Below are positions 30,511-39,440 of a DNA stretch of 64,000 nucleotides, one piece after another; the stretch's first letter is position 1; each line of letters begins with the position of its first letter. The position numbers and the translations under genes were made by a program. This DNA comes from Devosia sp. (GTDB taxonomy: Bacteria; Pseudomonadota; Alphaproteobacteria; Rhizobiales; Devosiaceae). The stretch lies in the NCBI RefSeq assembly GCF_017307495.1, contig NZ_JAFKHE010000012.1, positions 434,001-498,000 on the forward strand, written 5' to 3'. The notes beneath the pieces are model-generated. The model was given only the letters and a program-made list of their open reading frames with translations, did no database searches and was not told the origin of the DNA.

Positions 30511-31217
30511 CCGAGTTCGTCTTCCGCGACGACAGCTACATCCGCTCGCTGCCGACCCTGGTGACGGCCGTCACGCCCGAAGTCGGCATCGTGCTCGACC
30601 GGACGATCTTCTACGCCACCTCCGGCGGGCAGCCCGGCGATACCGGGCGGCTGGAACGCGCCGACGGCTCGTTCATCGACATTGCAGGAACCGTTCATCC
30701 GGATGGCGACAAGGCGGCGATCCTGCATATGCCGGCACAGGGTGCGCCACAATTGCGCGCCGGCGACGAGGTCATCGCCCATGTCGACTGGGAACGCCGC
30801 TACCGGCTGATGCGCATGCACACGGCGCTCCACCTCGTCACCGTCGTCCTGCCCTACCCGATCACCGGCGCTTCGGTTGGCGAAGACAAGGGCCGGGTCG
30901 ACTTCAACCTGCCCGACGTCCCCGATGCCGCGGAAATCGAAAGCAAACTCAATGGCTTGGTAAGTGCCGCCCATCCGGTCGGCGCCGAATGGATCAGCGA
31001 TGCCGAGCTCGAGGCCAATCCGGGCCTGATCAAGTCGATGAACGTCAAGCCGCCCGTCGGGCAGGGCCGCGTCCGGCTCATCCGCATCGGCGACGTCGAC
31101 CTGCAGCCCTGCGGCGGCACGCATGTCCGCAACACCAGCGAGCTCGGCCCCCTGAAGCTGGGCAAGATCGAGAAAAAGGGCGCGATCAACCGCCGCGTGA
31201 CGGTGCTGTTCGGCTGA
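30507..31217 (+). CDS. AlaX-type alanyl-tRNA editing protein
   Basis: 236 aa, matching the second additional domain of AlaRS. Zinc ligands are visible as HTALH (H105, H109) and CGGTH (C202, H206); the N-terminal DRTIFYATSGGQPGDTG is the family signature. Stand-alone AlaX proteins deacylate tRNA-Ala mischarged with serine or glycine. The start codon overlaps the cysK stop by 4 bp, so the two are co-translated, and the stop abuts that of the convergent binding-protein gene. Confidence 0.9.
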   Translation: MTEFVFRDDSYIRSLPTLVTAVTPEVGIVLDRTIFYATSGGQPGDTGRLERADGSFIDIAGTVHPDGDKAAILHMPAQGAPQLRAGDEVIAHVDWERRYRLMRMHTALHLVTVVLPYPITGASVGEDKGRVDFNLPDVPDAAEIESKLNGLVSAAHPVGAEWISDAELEANPGLIKSMNVKPPVGQGRVRLIRIGDVDLQPCGGTHVRNTSELGPLKLGKIEKKGAINRRVTVLFG

Positions 31218-32279
31218 TCATTCGATCGGCGGGGCCCACAGCAGGCCGCCATTGCTCCATAGCGCGTTCTGCCCGCGCACCACGGCGGCGCCGGTCGAGG
31301 GGCCGAAGTTCCGCTCGAAGATCTCGCCGTAGTTGCCCACCGCCTTGATCACGTTGGAAATGAACAGGTGGTCGAGCCCGATCGCCGGACCGAACGCCCC
31401 CTCGAGCCCGAGCAGGCGGCGGATGCGGTGCGTCTTGGTGGCGGCCAGCGACTTGATGTTGGCCGACGTCACGCCGGCTTCCTCGGCGTCGATCAACGCG
31501 AACAGCGTCCACTGCACGATATGGAACCACTGGTCGTCGCCGGCGCGGATCACCGGGCCGAACATGTCCTTGGAAATGCGCTCGGGCAGGATGCGATGGG
31601 CCGCCGGTTCGGGCAGGCCGCGGCGCACGGCATTGAGGAAGCTCGCCGACGCCGAGACGGCATTGCACAGCCCCTGCTGGTAGGCGACCACGAGGTCCTC
31701 GCGGTCCTCGTACAGCACCTCGTCGTAGGTCGCCTGGGTGCCGAAGAAGAACTCGCGCAGGTTGGCGAGCTGCTCGGCCTCGTCGAGGATGCAGACCGTC
31801 ACGTCGTCGAGCTCGTAGGCCGAGACCGCGCCCAGCGACTGCGGCACCATGATAGCCTGGCCGTCGTAGAACGACGTGGCCACGTACGAGGCGCCGTAGC
31901 CGGTGTCGCGCCGCATGGTCCAGGGCGCGTTGCGGGCGATGAGGTCGATGCTGCCGGTCTGGAGCTGCGCGAAGCGGCTGTCGCCCGAGAGCGGGACGAA
32001 CTCCATCTTGTCGGCGTCGTTGAAGATGGCGACGGCCACGGCGCGGCAGAAGTCCACGTCGAAGCCGGTCCAGCGGCCGTCGGCGCCGGGCTGGGCGAAG
32101 CCGGGCAGCGGGTCGGCGGTGGCGCAGATGAGATGGCCGCGGTCGCGGATGGCCTGCAGCGTCGGCCCGGACGGGGCCAGCTTGTTGGCGTCCTGCGCGA
32201 CGGTCGGCCCCGCCGCGACAAGCATCGCCAGCAACGCGACGATGCGGACGAGGTTCTGCCCAACGGCCGAAAAAGCCAT
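31218..32279 (-). CDS. Amino-acid ABC transporter substrate-binding protein, AapJ paralogue
   Basis: 353 aa from the ATG at 32279 (a TTG two codons upstream is possible). A signal peptide ends near PTVAQD. The binding-protein family 3 pattern is present: ATADPLPGFAQPGADGRWTGFDVDFCRAVAVAIF, then RFAQLQTGSIDLIARNAPWT and VGNYGEIFERNFGP near the end. It parallels AapJ at 35780-36811 over its full length but is clearly diverged. It is separated from aapP by 257 bp in which I see no gene. It may feed the Aap permease with another ligand. Confidence 0.85.
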   Translation of the reverse strand: MAFSAVGQNLVRIVALLAMLVAAGPTVAQDANKLAPSGPTLQAIRDRGHLICATADPLPGFAQPGADGRWTGFDVDFCRAVAVAIFNDADKMEFVPLSGDSRFAQLQTGSIDLIARNAPWTMRRDTGYGASYVATSFYDGQAIMVPQSLGAVSAYELDDVTVCILDEAEQLANLREFFFGTQATYDEVLYEDREDLVVAYQQGLCNAVSASASFLNAVRRGLPEPAAHRILPERISKDMFGPVIRAGDDQWFHIVQWTLFALIDAEEAGVTSANIKSLAATKTHRIRRLLGLEGAFGPAIGLDHLFISNVIKAVGNYGEIFERNFGPSTGAAVVRGQNALWSNGGLLWAPPIE

Positions 32280-32536
32280 GGTCAAATCATTGCTCCAGCT
32301 CGCCCTCGGCGCGAACTATCCCGATCCCCGCATCCGGGTCAAGGCGCGAGCGGCGCCCGTGCCGGGCGGCGAGACGTGGCTCTTTCAGTCGACGTCCGGT
32401 GTGCATTTGGCTCCCCTGCCCTCGCGATCGATACGGGGCACGACAGCGTGGCTTGCTCAACGAACGCGCGAAACTGAACCGGTCATTGAAAGCAGATGAA
32501 CGAGGAAACGCGCCAGATCCGGGCCAACTCTCCGGT

Positions 32537-33337
32537 TCAATGCAGGATCTGGCTCAGGAACAGCCGGGTGCGCTCGTGCTGGGGGTTGGAGAAGAACGAC
32601 TCCGGGTCGTTCTGCTCGATGATCTGCCCCTGGTCCATGAACACCACGCGGTTGGCGACCTGGCGCGCAAAGCCCATCTCGTGCGTCACGCACAGCATGG
32701 TCATGCCCTCCTCGGCGAGGTTGATCATCACCTCCAGCACCTCCTTGACCATCTCGGGATCGAGCGCCGAAGTGGGCTCGTCGAACAGCATGATCTTCGG
32801 ACTCATGCACAGCGAGCGGGCGATGGCGACGCGCTGCTGCTGACCGCCCGAGAGCTGGCCGGGATACTTCTTCGCCTGCTCCGGAATGCGCACGCGCTCG
32901 AGATACATCATGGCGGTCTCCTCGGCCTGGGCCTTGGGGATGCCGCGCACCCAGATCGGGGCCAGCGTCAGGTTCTGCAGGATGGTCAGGTGCGGGAACA
33001 GGTTGAAGTGCTGGAACACCATGCCGACCTCGCGCCGCACCTCGTCGACGCGCTTCAGATCGTTGGTCAGCTCAGTGCCGTTGACGATGATCTGGCCCTT
33101 CTGGTGGTCCTCGAGACGGTTGATGCAGCGAATGAGCGTCGACTTGCCCGAGCCCGAGGGGCCGGCGATGACGATGCGCTCGCCCTTCATCACCTTGAGG
33201 TTGATGTCGCGCAGCACGTGGAAGTCGGCGAACCACTTGTTCATGCCGATGATCTCGACCGCGACCTCGGTCTCGCTGACTTCCATCCTGGGGCGATCGG
33301 CCGGTCGATCCGCGGCCACGGGGGATATGTCTGACAT
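32537..33337 (-). CDS. aapP: General L-amino acid ABC transporter ATP-binding protein
   Basis: 266 aa. Walker [10 protein letters not shown] (59-67), Q-loop FQHFNLFPH, signature LSGGQQQR, Walker [14 protein letters not shown] and the switch His in [10 protein letters not shown]. Typical of polar amino-acid ABC ATPases. It is the last gene of the aapJQMP order, three bases after aapM, and powers the AapQ/AapM channel on the cytoplasmic side. Confidence 0.93.
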   Translation of the reverse strand: MSDISPVAADRPADRPRMEVSETEVAVEIIGMNKWFADFHVLRDINLKVMKGERIVIAGPSGSGKSTLIRCINRLEDHQKGQIIVNGTELTNDLKRVDEVRREVGMVFQHFNLFPHLTILQNLTLAPIWVRGIPKAQAEETAMMYLERVRIPEQAKKYPGQLSGGQQQRVAIARSLCMSPKIMLFDEPTSALDPEMVKEVLEVMINLAEEGMTMLCVTHEMGFARQVANRVVFMDQGQIIEQNDPESFFSNPQHERTRLFLSQILH

Positions 33338-33340
33338 GGC

Positions 33341-34465
33341 TTACCTCTTGTGGCCGGTGTCGAGCCGGCGCTCCCAGAACCGGGCGTAGCGGGACATGGA
33401 GAAGCAGAAGATCCAGAACACAGCGGCGGCGAAGATATAGCCGGTCACGGCCTGGGTCGGTGCGGCCCATTCGATGGCGTCGTTCTTGGTCTTAACCGCC
33501 TCGAGCAGGTCCTTCATGCCCACGATGTAGACAAGCGAGGTGTCCTTGAACAGCGAGATGAAGGTGCCGACGATGCCGGGAATGACGTGCTTGAGCGCCT
33601 GCGGCAGGACCACCAGCCCCATGCGGCGCCAGTAGCCGAGCCCCAGCGCCTGCGCCGCCTCGTACTGGCCGCGCCCGATGGCCTGCATGCCGCCGCGCAC
33701 CACCTCGGCCATGTAGGCGGAGGCGAACAGCGTCACGCCGACCAGGGCGCGCAGCAGCTTGTCGACGGTGGTGCCCTGAGGCATGAACAGCGGCAGCATG
33801 ATCGACGCCATGAACAGCACCGTGATCAGCGGCACGGCGCGCACCAGCTCGATGAAGCATACGCTCAGCGACTTGATCACCGGCAGCTTCGACTGGCGTC
33901 CGAGCGCCAGCAGGATGCCGATCGGCAAGGCGCAGCTGATGCCGACCACCGAGATGATCAGCGTCACCAGCAGCCCGCCCCATTGCTCGGTCGGCACGTA
34001 GCGCAGGCCGAACATGCCGCCGGCGAGCAGGACCACCGATGCGATCGGGAACACGACGAAGAACAGGACGGCATTGATGACCTTGAGCGGCGCGTGCGGG
34101 ATCAGTAGCGGAGCGCCGAGCAGCGCCAGCAGCGCGAACACCAGGTTCGGCCGCCAGTATTCGGCCATCGGATAGAAGCCGTAGATGAAGAACTCGATCT
34201 CGCTGGCGACGTAGGCCCAGCAGGCACCGACATTCTCGACGCGGCACTGCTCGACCGTGCCGCCCGGCGGGACGGCGCGACCGATAAGGAAGCCATAGAG
34301 CCCGGGGATGATCCATAGCAGGAAGACCACGGCGAGGATGGTCAGTACCGTGTCGGTGGCGTTGGCGAACAGGTTCCGGCGCAGCCAGGCAGCGACACCG
34401 GCATTGCTGCGCGGCGCCGGCTGCGCGGCGGTCATCTCGGAGCGGACGAAGGCAATGTCGGTCAT
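33341..34465 (-). CDS. aapM: General L-amino acid ABC transporter permease
   Basis: 374 aa. An N-terminal extension of several helices precedes the BPD-transport-1 domain of the HisMQ type, with the EAA loop seen in YEAAQALGLGYWRRMGLVVLPQALK. The segment VFFLLWIIPGLYG-like (VFLLWIIPGLYGFL) is the first helix. It pairs with AapQ. The gene lies 9 bp after aapQ and 3 bp before aapP. Confidence 0.93.
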   Translation of the reverse strand: MTDIAFVRSEMTAAQPAPRSNAGVAAWLRRNLFANATDTVLTILAVVFLLWIIPGLYGFLIGRAVPPGGTVEQCRVENVGACWAYVASEIEFFIYGFYPMAEYWRPNLVFALLALLGAPLLIPHAPLKVINAVLFFVVFPIASVVLLAGGMFGLRYVPTEQWGGLLVTLIISVVGISCALPIGILLALGRQSKLPVIKSLSVCFIELVRAVPLITVLFMASIMLPLFMPQGTTVDKLLRALVGVTLFASAYMAEVVRGGMQAIGRGQYEAAQALGLGYWRRMGLVVLPQALKHVIPGIVGTFISLFKDTSLVYIVGMKDLLEAVKTKNDAIEWAAPTQAVTGYIFAAAVFWIFCFSMSRYARFWERRLDTGHKR

Positions 34466-34474
34466 CGTTCGCTC

Positions 34475-35665
34475 CTAGCGCTCCACCAGCGCGACACGGG
34501 AATTGTACCAGTTCATCAGCGCCGAGGTGCCCAGCGAGAGGATCAAGTAGACCAGCATGGTGAGCGCGATCACCTCGATCGCCCGGCCCGTCTGGTTCAG
34601 CGTCGTGCCGGTGAAGACGTTGACCAGTTCCGGGTATCCGATGGCGGCCCCGAGCGAGGAGTTCTTGGTCAGGTTGAGGTACTGGCTGGTCAGCGGCGGG
34701 ACGATGACGCGCATGGCCTGCGGGATGATCACCAGCCGCAGCCGGTCATTGTCCTTGAGGCCGAGCGCCTCGGCCGCCTCGGTCTGGCCGTGGCTGACCG
34801 ACTGGATGCCGCCGCGCACCGTCTCGGCGATGAACGAGGCGGTATAGATGCTGAGTCCGAAGACCAGGGCCACCAGTTCCGGCGGCAGTTCCAGGCCGCC
34901 CTTGAAGTTGAAGCGGTTCAGCACCGGCACGTCGAAGGTCACGGCAGCGCCGCTCAACAGCCAGGTTGCGGCGATCACGGCGACGGAGATGCCGAGCCCG
35001 GTGAGGAAGACGGGGAAGCGCTGGCCGGTCCGTTCGAGGCGCAGCCGGGCCCAGCGTGCGATACCGAACCAGGCGACGGCTGCGACGAGCAGGGCCAGCC
35101 CGACGAGACCGAACTGGTTGTCGAAGATCGGCCGCGGGACGAAGAGGCCACGCTGGTTGACGAAGGAGTCGAACGGCAGGGCGATGGAGTCGCGCACCGC
35201 CGGCATGGTCTTGAGGACGGCGAAGTACCAGAAGAACAGCTGCAGCAGCAGCGGGATGTTGCGGATCGTCTCGACATAGACCGTGGCGAGGCGCGAGATC
35301 AGGTAGTTCGAACTCAGGCGCGCGATGCCGATGGTGAAGCCGAGGATCGTGGCGAAGACGATGCCGATGACGGCGACCAGGATGGTGTTGGTCAGGCCAA
35401 CGAGAAACGCCTCCCAGTAGTAGGAGGTGCGATCGAACGGGAACAGCGAGAAGCTGATGTTGAAGCCGGCGGTCTTCCACAGGAAGTCAAAGCCGGATGT
35501 CTTGTTCTGCGCCTTGAGGTTGATCGCCGTGTTGTTGACGATCCACACCAGGAACAGCGCGACCAGGACGCCGACAAGGACCTGGTACACAACGCCGCGG
35601 ATGACCGGGTCGTTGAGCGAGAAGCGCCGCCGCGGCGGGGGTTGCGCCGTATCGAGGACTACCAT
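34475..35665 (-). CDS. aapQ: General L-amino acid ABC transporter permease
   Basis: 396 aa if started at the ATG at 35665 (MVVLDTAQPPP), which has AGGGGAG eight or nine bases upstream; an ATG three codons earlier lies too close to that site. Polytopic; the family signature KTSGFDFLWKTAGF-like motif and the EAA loop in TEAAEALGLKDNDRLRLVIIPQAMR are present. Forms the membrane channel with AapM for broad-range L-amino-acid uptake. Confidence 0.92.
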   Translation of the reverse strand: MVVLDTAQPPPRRRFSLNDPVIRGVVYQVLVGVLVALFLVWIVNNTAINLKAQNKTSGFDFLWKTAGFNISFSLFPFDRTSYYWEAFLVGLTNTILVAVIGIVFATILGFTIGIARLSSNYLISRLATVYVETIRNIPLLLQLFFWYFAVLKTMPAVRDSIALPFDSFVNQRGLFVPRPIFDNQFGLVGLALLVAAVAWFGIARWARLRLERTGQRFPVFLTGLGISVAVIAATWLLSGAAVTFDVPVLNRFNFKGGLELPPELVALVFGLSIYTASFIAETVRGGIQSVSHGQTEAAEALGLKDNDRLRLVIIPQAMRVIVPPLTSQYLNLTKNSSLGAAIGYPELVNVFTGTTLNQTGRAIEVIALTMLVYLILSLGTSALMNWYNSRVALVER

Positions 35666-35739
35666 TCCGTGCATCTCCCCTGCCCAGGAGAAGGACGTTG
35701 ACGTGGTGGACCTGCCAGGCCTGTCCCCCACAAGCGGAC

Positions 35740-35767
35740 AGCCCGGCGCCTGGGGAGGCGCCGGGCT
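35740..35767 (-). other. Strong intercistronic hairpin between aapJ and aapQ
   Basis: AGCCCGGCGCCT and AGGCGCCGGGCT form a perfect 12-bp stem with a GGGG loop, 13 bases after the aapJ stop. No T-tract follows in the direction of transcription. Such hairpins protect the upstream message from 3' decay, so the binding protein would be made in excess over the permeases. Confidence 0.75.
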
Positions 35768-35779
35768 GTTTTGGTACCC

Positions 35780-36811
35780 TTAGCGGATCGGCGGCGAGTA
35801 CTGGATGCCGCCGTCTTTCCAGAGCGCGTTCAGGCCGCGCGCCAGCCCGATCGGAGTGTTCGGGCCGACATGGCGATCGTAGATTTCGCCGTAGTTCCCG
35901 AGCGCCTTGATGATCTGGTAGGCCCAGTCCTTGGTCAGGCCGAGCGGGCTGCCGAAATCGCCCTCGACGCCAAGCAGGCGCTTGATGGCCGGATTGTCGG
36001 AGGCGAGCATGTCGTCGACGTTGGCCTGGGTCACGCCGAGTTCCTCGGCTTCGAGGAGGGCGAAGTAGGTCCAGCGGGCGATGTTGAACCAGCCGTCGTC
36101 GCCCTGGCGCACCACGGGGCCGAGCGGCTCCTTGGAAATGATCTCGGGCAGGATGATGTGGTCATCGGGATTGGCGAACTTGCTGCGCTCGGCGGCAAGA
36201 GCCGAAGAGTCCGTCGTGTAGACGTCGCAGCGACCGTCTTCGTAGGCCTTCACCACCTCGTCCTGGTCGACGAACACGACCGTCTTGAATTCCATGTTGT
36301 TGGCGGCGAAGTAGTCGGCGGCGTTGAGTTCCGTGGTGGTGCCGGACTCGATGCAGACGGCCGCGCCGCTCAGATCGAGGGCCGACTTGATGTTGTCGGC
36401 CTTGCGGACCATGAAGCCCTGGCCGTCGTAGAACATCGTGCCGATGAACTTGATGCCGAGCTGGGTGTCGCGGCTCATCGTCCAGGTGGTGGTGCGCGAC
36501 AGCACGTCGATCTCACCGGCCGACAGGGCGGTGAAGCGCTCCTGCGAGGTCAGCGGCGTATAGCGTACCGCATCGGCGTTGTTGAAGATCGCGGCAGCGA
36601 GGGCACGGCAGTAGTCGACTTCGAGGCCAGTCCACTTGTTGTCGGCATCAGGCGCCGAGAAGCCCGGAACGCCTCCCGTGACGCCGCATTGGACGTAGCC
36701 CTTCGCCTTCACGGCGTCGAGCGTTGGCGACGCCGCCGTCTGCGCGAAGGCGGCAGATGCAGAGAAACCGAGGCCGGCCGCCAGCACGACGGAAATAAGC
36801 AATCTTATCAT
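35780..36811 (-). CDS. aapJ: General L-amino acid-binding periplasmic protein
   Basis: 343 aa. Signal peptide ending at AAFAQ. Family 3 solute-binding protein with VQCGVTGGVPGFSAPDADNKWTGL-type N-terminus, RFTALSAGEIDVLSRTTTWTMSRD, ALGNYGEIYDRHVG and a final GGIQYSPPIR typical of AapJ/BztA. It captures L-amino acids in the periplasm for AapQMP. It is the first gene of the operon and divergent from metC across 216 bp. Confidence 0.93.
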   Translation of the reverse strand: MIRLLISVVLAAGLGFSASAAFAQTAASPTLDAVKAKGYVQCGVTGGVPGFSAPDADNKWTGLEVDYCRALAAAIFNNADAVRYTPLTSQERFTALSAGEIDVLSRTTTWTMSRDTQLGIKFIGTMFYDGQGFMVRKADNIKSALDLSGAAVCIESGTTTELNAADYFAANNMEFKTVVFVDQDEVVKAYEDGRCDVYTTDSSALAAERSKFANPDDHIILPEIISKEPLGPVVRQGDDGWFNIARWTYFALLEAEELGVTQANVDDMLASDNPAIKRLLGVEGDFGSPLGLTKDWAYQIIKALGNYGEIYDRHVGPNTPIGLARGLNALWKDGGIQYSPPIR

Positions 36812-36928
36812 TCGATTATAGCCCTTTTCCTGACCCTGTTATCCGGGTGGCGTAGCCCCAAGCCCACCACTCCGAGGCATCGGCGCCTTGGACGGCGGGA
36901 GTGATGCTGGTAAGCATCGAAACGACAA

Positions 36929-36963
36929 TTGACGGTTGCGTCAAGCGCTACCACCGGTATGGC
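36929..36963 (+). promoter_or_regulatory. Possible metC promoter overlapped by a palindrome
   Basis: TTGCGT (36936-36941) and TATGGC (36958-36963) are 16 bases apart, upstream of metC. The palindrome TTGACGGTTGCGTCAA (36929-36944) covers the -35 box and could be an operator. Both readings rest on pattern alone. Confidence 0.4.
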
Positions 36964-37027
36964 GCGATATACCTGACTGTTATTTGCTCAATGAACGCGT
37001 TTGGCTGAGATTTAGGCACCCCATCAA

Positions 37028-38218
37028 ATGACAGAAAAAGACCGGGACTCCGGGACGTCGGCGTCCCCGGAATCCATCCTGACCCACTCGGGGCGAGCGT
37101 CCGAAGACCATCTGGGTTTTGTCAACATGCCGGTCTTCAGAGGCTCGACGATCCTGTTCAGGACGCTCGATGAGCTCGAGGACTACGGGGCGCCGTACCG
37201 ATACGGCCGCAACGACAATCCCACCACGCTCGCGCTCGGCAAGCTGGTGAGCGAACTGGAAGGCGCCGAGGGCACGGTCATCGCACCGTCGGGCCTGTCG
37301 GCGGTCACCACCGCCATTCTTGCCACCGTGGCCGCGGGCGACGAAATCCTGATCTCGGACTCGGCCTACGATCCGACGCGCGTGTTCAGCGTCGAGGGCC
37401 TGTCGCGCTACGGGATCGGATGCCGGTTCTACGACCCCCGCATCGGCGCCGGCATCGCGGACCTGATCACGGACCGGACCAAGGCGGTCTATGTCGAAAG
37501 CCCCGGCTCGCTGACTTTCGAGATCCAGGACCTGCCGGCCATCGCAGCGGCCGCCCATGCGCGCGGCGCGACCGTGATCTCCGACAATTCCTGGGCGACG
37601 CCGCTCTATCACCGGCCGCTGCAGCTGGGCGCCGACATCGTCGTGCACGCCGCCACCAAGATGTTTGTGGGCCATTCCGACGCGATGGTCGGCACGGCGT
37701 CGGCCAATGCGGCGCTGTGGCCCCGGCTCAAGCGCACCCACCGCATCCTCGGCGTCGCGACCTCGCCTGACGATTCCTACCTGACGCTGCGCGGGATGCG
37801 GACGCTGGCGGTGCGGATGAAGGAACACGGCGCACGCTCACTCGAGCTTGCCGCCTGGCTGCAGCGGCAGCCCGGGGTCGAGGAGGTCTATCACCCCGGC
37901 CTGCCGACGCATCCGGACCACGACCTGTTCAAGCGCGACTTCTCCGGCTCGGGGAGCCTGTTCGCGATGCGGCTCAGGGAAGCGCCGCGCGCGGCCATCG
38001 CGGCCATGGTCAACGGCCTGCAGCTGTTCGGCATGGGCTATTCCTGGGGCGGCTACGAGAGCCTGTGCATCCCGTTCAACCCCTCCAACATCCGCACCGC
38101 CGTGCCGTGGGATGTGAAGGGCCAGATGTTCCGGGTGCATGTCGGCCTCGAGGGCTTCGACGACCTCAAGGCGGACATGTCGGCGGCCCTGGCCCGCTAC
38201 AACGAGGCTAGTGCCTGA
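37028..38218 (+). CDS. metC: Cystathionine beta-lyase or related gamma-family PLP enzyme
   Basis: 396 aa. Cys/Met metabolism PLP family: the PLP lysine is K211 in HAATKMFVGHSDAM. Other conserved pieces are YRYGRNDNPTTLALG, ISDNSWATPL and, near the C-terminus, SWGGYESL, which is the SxGGxES pattern of cystathionine beta-lyases. It would split cystathionine into homocysteine, pyruvate and ammonia in methionine synthesis. Divergent from the aap operon. The last 11 bases overlap the convergent PAP2 gene. Confidence 0.9.
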   Translation: MTEKDRDSGTSASPESILTHSGRASEDHLGFVNMPVFRGSTILFRTLDELEDYGAPYRYGRNDNPTTLALGKLVSELEGAEGTVIAPSGLSAVTTAILATVAAGDEILISDSAYDPTRVFSVEGLSRYGIGCRFYDPRIGAGIADLITDRTKAVYVESPGSLTFEIQDLPAIAAAAHARGATVISDNSWATPLYHRPLQLGADIVVHAATKMFVGHSDAMVGTASANAALWPRLKRTHRILGVATSPDDSYLTLRGMRTLAVRMKEHGARSLELAAWLQRQPGVEEVYHPGLPTHPDHDLFKRDFSGSGSLFAMRLREAPRAAIAAMVNGLQLFGMGYSWGGYESLCIPFNPSNIRTAVPWDVKGQMFRVHVGLEGFDDLKADMSAALARYNEASA

Positions 38219-38954
38219 CGCGCGCCTCGAAGGTCCGGCGGACGATGCGTCCGTCGGCGCTTTCGAACAGCCAGCCGCGCGCGACGAAGACGTTGCGCAC
38301 GGCGTAGGCGCCGAGCACCCCGAGCACTGCGCCGGCCGTGATGTCGGTGGGATAGTGCTGACCGAGCATCACCCGGGACACCGACACCAGCACTGCGAAG
38401 ATCAGCGCGGGCCAGAACGCCCTGGGCCAGAGGAACGCGACGACCGCCGCCAGCGAGAAGGCCGTCGTTGCGTGGCCGGACGGAAAGCTCTGGTAGACGT
38501 GGTCGGCGAGGTTGAACGGCCGGAAGCTCAGCGGCGCCTCGGCGGTCCAGGTCTCGGGACGCCCCCGCCCTAACGCACGCTTCAGCAGCGTCGCGACGAG
38601 ACTGGGCAGGCCCACGCCGACGAAGATGAAGCCGGTGACGGCGGCGAACTCGGCCGCGACCAGCTTGATCCGGTCGCGTGTCACCCGCGACAGCAGCCAG
38701 CCGCCGAGCCAGCCGAGCACGGTGGGAATCAGGATCCAGTCCGACTCGCCCCAGCGCGTGATCCAGCGGAAGACATACCGCACCGGTTGCGACACCTCCT
38801 GCCCCCAGGCGGAGATCGCATGGTCGAACAGGTAGAGGACGGCGATCACCACCACGAAGCCGGCGACGAACGGCAGCGCGGTGCGGCGGTTGAGGCCTGG
38901 CGGCCAGGATTTGTCGAGCTCGATCATGCCGCCCATGTGCGGGAGCGACGGCAT
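38208..38954 (-). CDS. PAP2-family membrane phosphatase
   Basis: About 248 aa from the ATG at 38954; ATGs at 38936 and 38927 are alternatives and no clear ribosome site decides. The three PAP2 motifs are complete: KRALGRGRP, SFPSGH and SRVMLGQHYPTD, with five to six membrane helices around them. The family removes phosphate from lipid phosphates such as phosphatidic acid or undecaprenyl pyrophosphate at the outer face of the inner membrane. The longer open frame upstream runs into tRNA-Pro and is not real. Confidence 0.9.
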   Translation of the reverse strand: MPSLPHMGGMIELDKSWPPGLNRRTALPFVAGFVVVIAVLYLFDHAISAWGQEVSQPVRYVFRWITRWGESDWILIPTVLGWLGGWLLSRVTRDRIKLVAAEFAAVTGFIFVGVGLPSLVATLLKRALGRGRPETWTAEAPLSFRPFNLADHVYQSFPSGHATTAFSLAAVVAFLWPRAFWPALIFAVLVSVSRVMLGQHYPTDITAGAVLGVLGAYAVRNVFVARGWLFESADGRIVRRTFEARVRH

Positions 38955-38989
38955 CGGCGTCAACTGGGCGCTGCAAAACCCGGTGATGC

Positions 38990-39018
38990 TTGCGCTTTGT
39001 GGCGAGTGCGGATAACGG
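38990..39018 (+). promoter_or_regulatory. Probable promoter of tRNA-Pro
   Basis: TTGCGC (38990-38995) and TAACGG (39013-39018) with a 17-base spacer, ending 13 bases before the tRNA. The following genes may be read from here too. Confidence 0.6.
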
Positions 39019-39031
39019 ATTGGCGACAGTT

Positions 39032-39108
39032 CGGGGTATAGCTCAGCCTGGTAGAGCACCGGTTTTGGGAACCGGGGGTCGAGTGTTCGAATCACTCTGC
39101 CCCGACCA
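39032..39108 (+). tRNA. tRNA-Pro (anticodon TGG)
   Basis: 77 nt including encoded CCA. Acceptor stem CGGGGTA pairs with TGCCCCG with the C1-G72 pair typical of bacterial tRNA-Pro; anticodon loop TTTGGGA; T arm GAGTGTTCGAATCACTC. Confidence 0.96.
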
Positions 39109-39123
39109 TCTGACGAGGAAGCG

Positions 39124-39429
39124 ATGACGGCACGTATCTACCGGCCTGCGCCCAACGCCATGCAGTCCGGCCGCGGCAAGTCCAAGGAGTGGGTGCTGGT
39201 GTATGAGCCGGCGGCGCCGCGCGAGATCGAACCGCTGATGGGCTACACCTCCACCGTGGACACGCGCGCGCAGATCCGGCTGACCTTCGAGACGCTGGCG
39301 GAAGCCGAGGCCTATGCCCACCGCAACGGCATTGCCTACCAGGTCATGCCCGAGCACAAGTCGACCGTGAAGCGGTCGAGCTACTCGGACAACTTCCGCT
39401 CCGACCGCAAGACGCCCTGGACGCACTGA
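39124..39429 (+). CDS. NDUFS4-like respiratory complex I accessory subunit
   Basis: 101 aa. It has the ETC complex I subunit pattern: ARIYRPAPNAMQSGRGKSKEWVLVYEP, then MGYTSTVDTRAQIRLTFETLAEAEAYAHRNGIAY and NFRSDRKTPWTH at the end. In mitochondria and alphaproteobacteria this subunit stabilises the peripheral arm of NADH:ubiquinone oxidoreductase. GAGGAAGCG precedes the ATG. It lies 15 bp after tRNA-Pro and no nuo operon is near. Confidence 0.92.
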   Translation: MTARIYRPAPNAMQSGRGKSKEWVLVYEPAAPREIEPLMGYTSTVDTRAQIRLTFETLAEAEAYAHRNGIAYQVMPEHKSTVKRSSYSDNFRSDRKTPWTH

Positions 39430-39440
39430 GGGCCGGCGGA

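Noticed and set aside
32278..32499. Plus-strand 70-codon frame between two amino-acid-transport genes
   Set aside because: No ribosome site, Arg-rich composition, and it overlaps the start of the binding-protein gene on the other strand.
38955..39095. N-terminal extension of the PAP2 protein
   Set aside because: It would run through tRNA-Pro and its promoter and has no similarity to the family.
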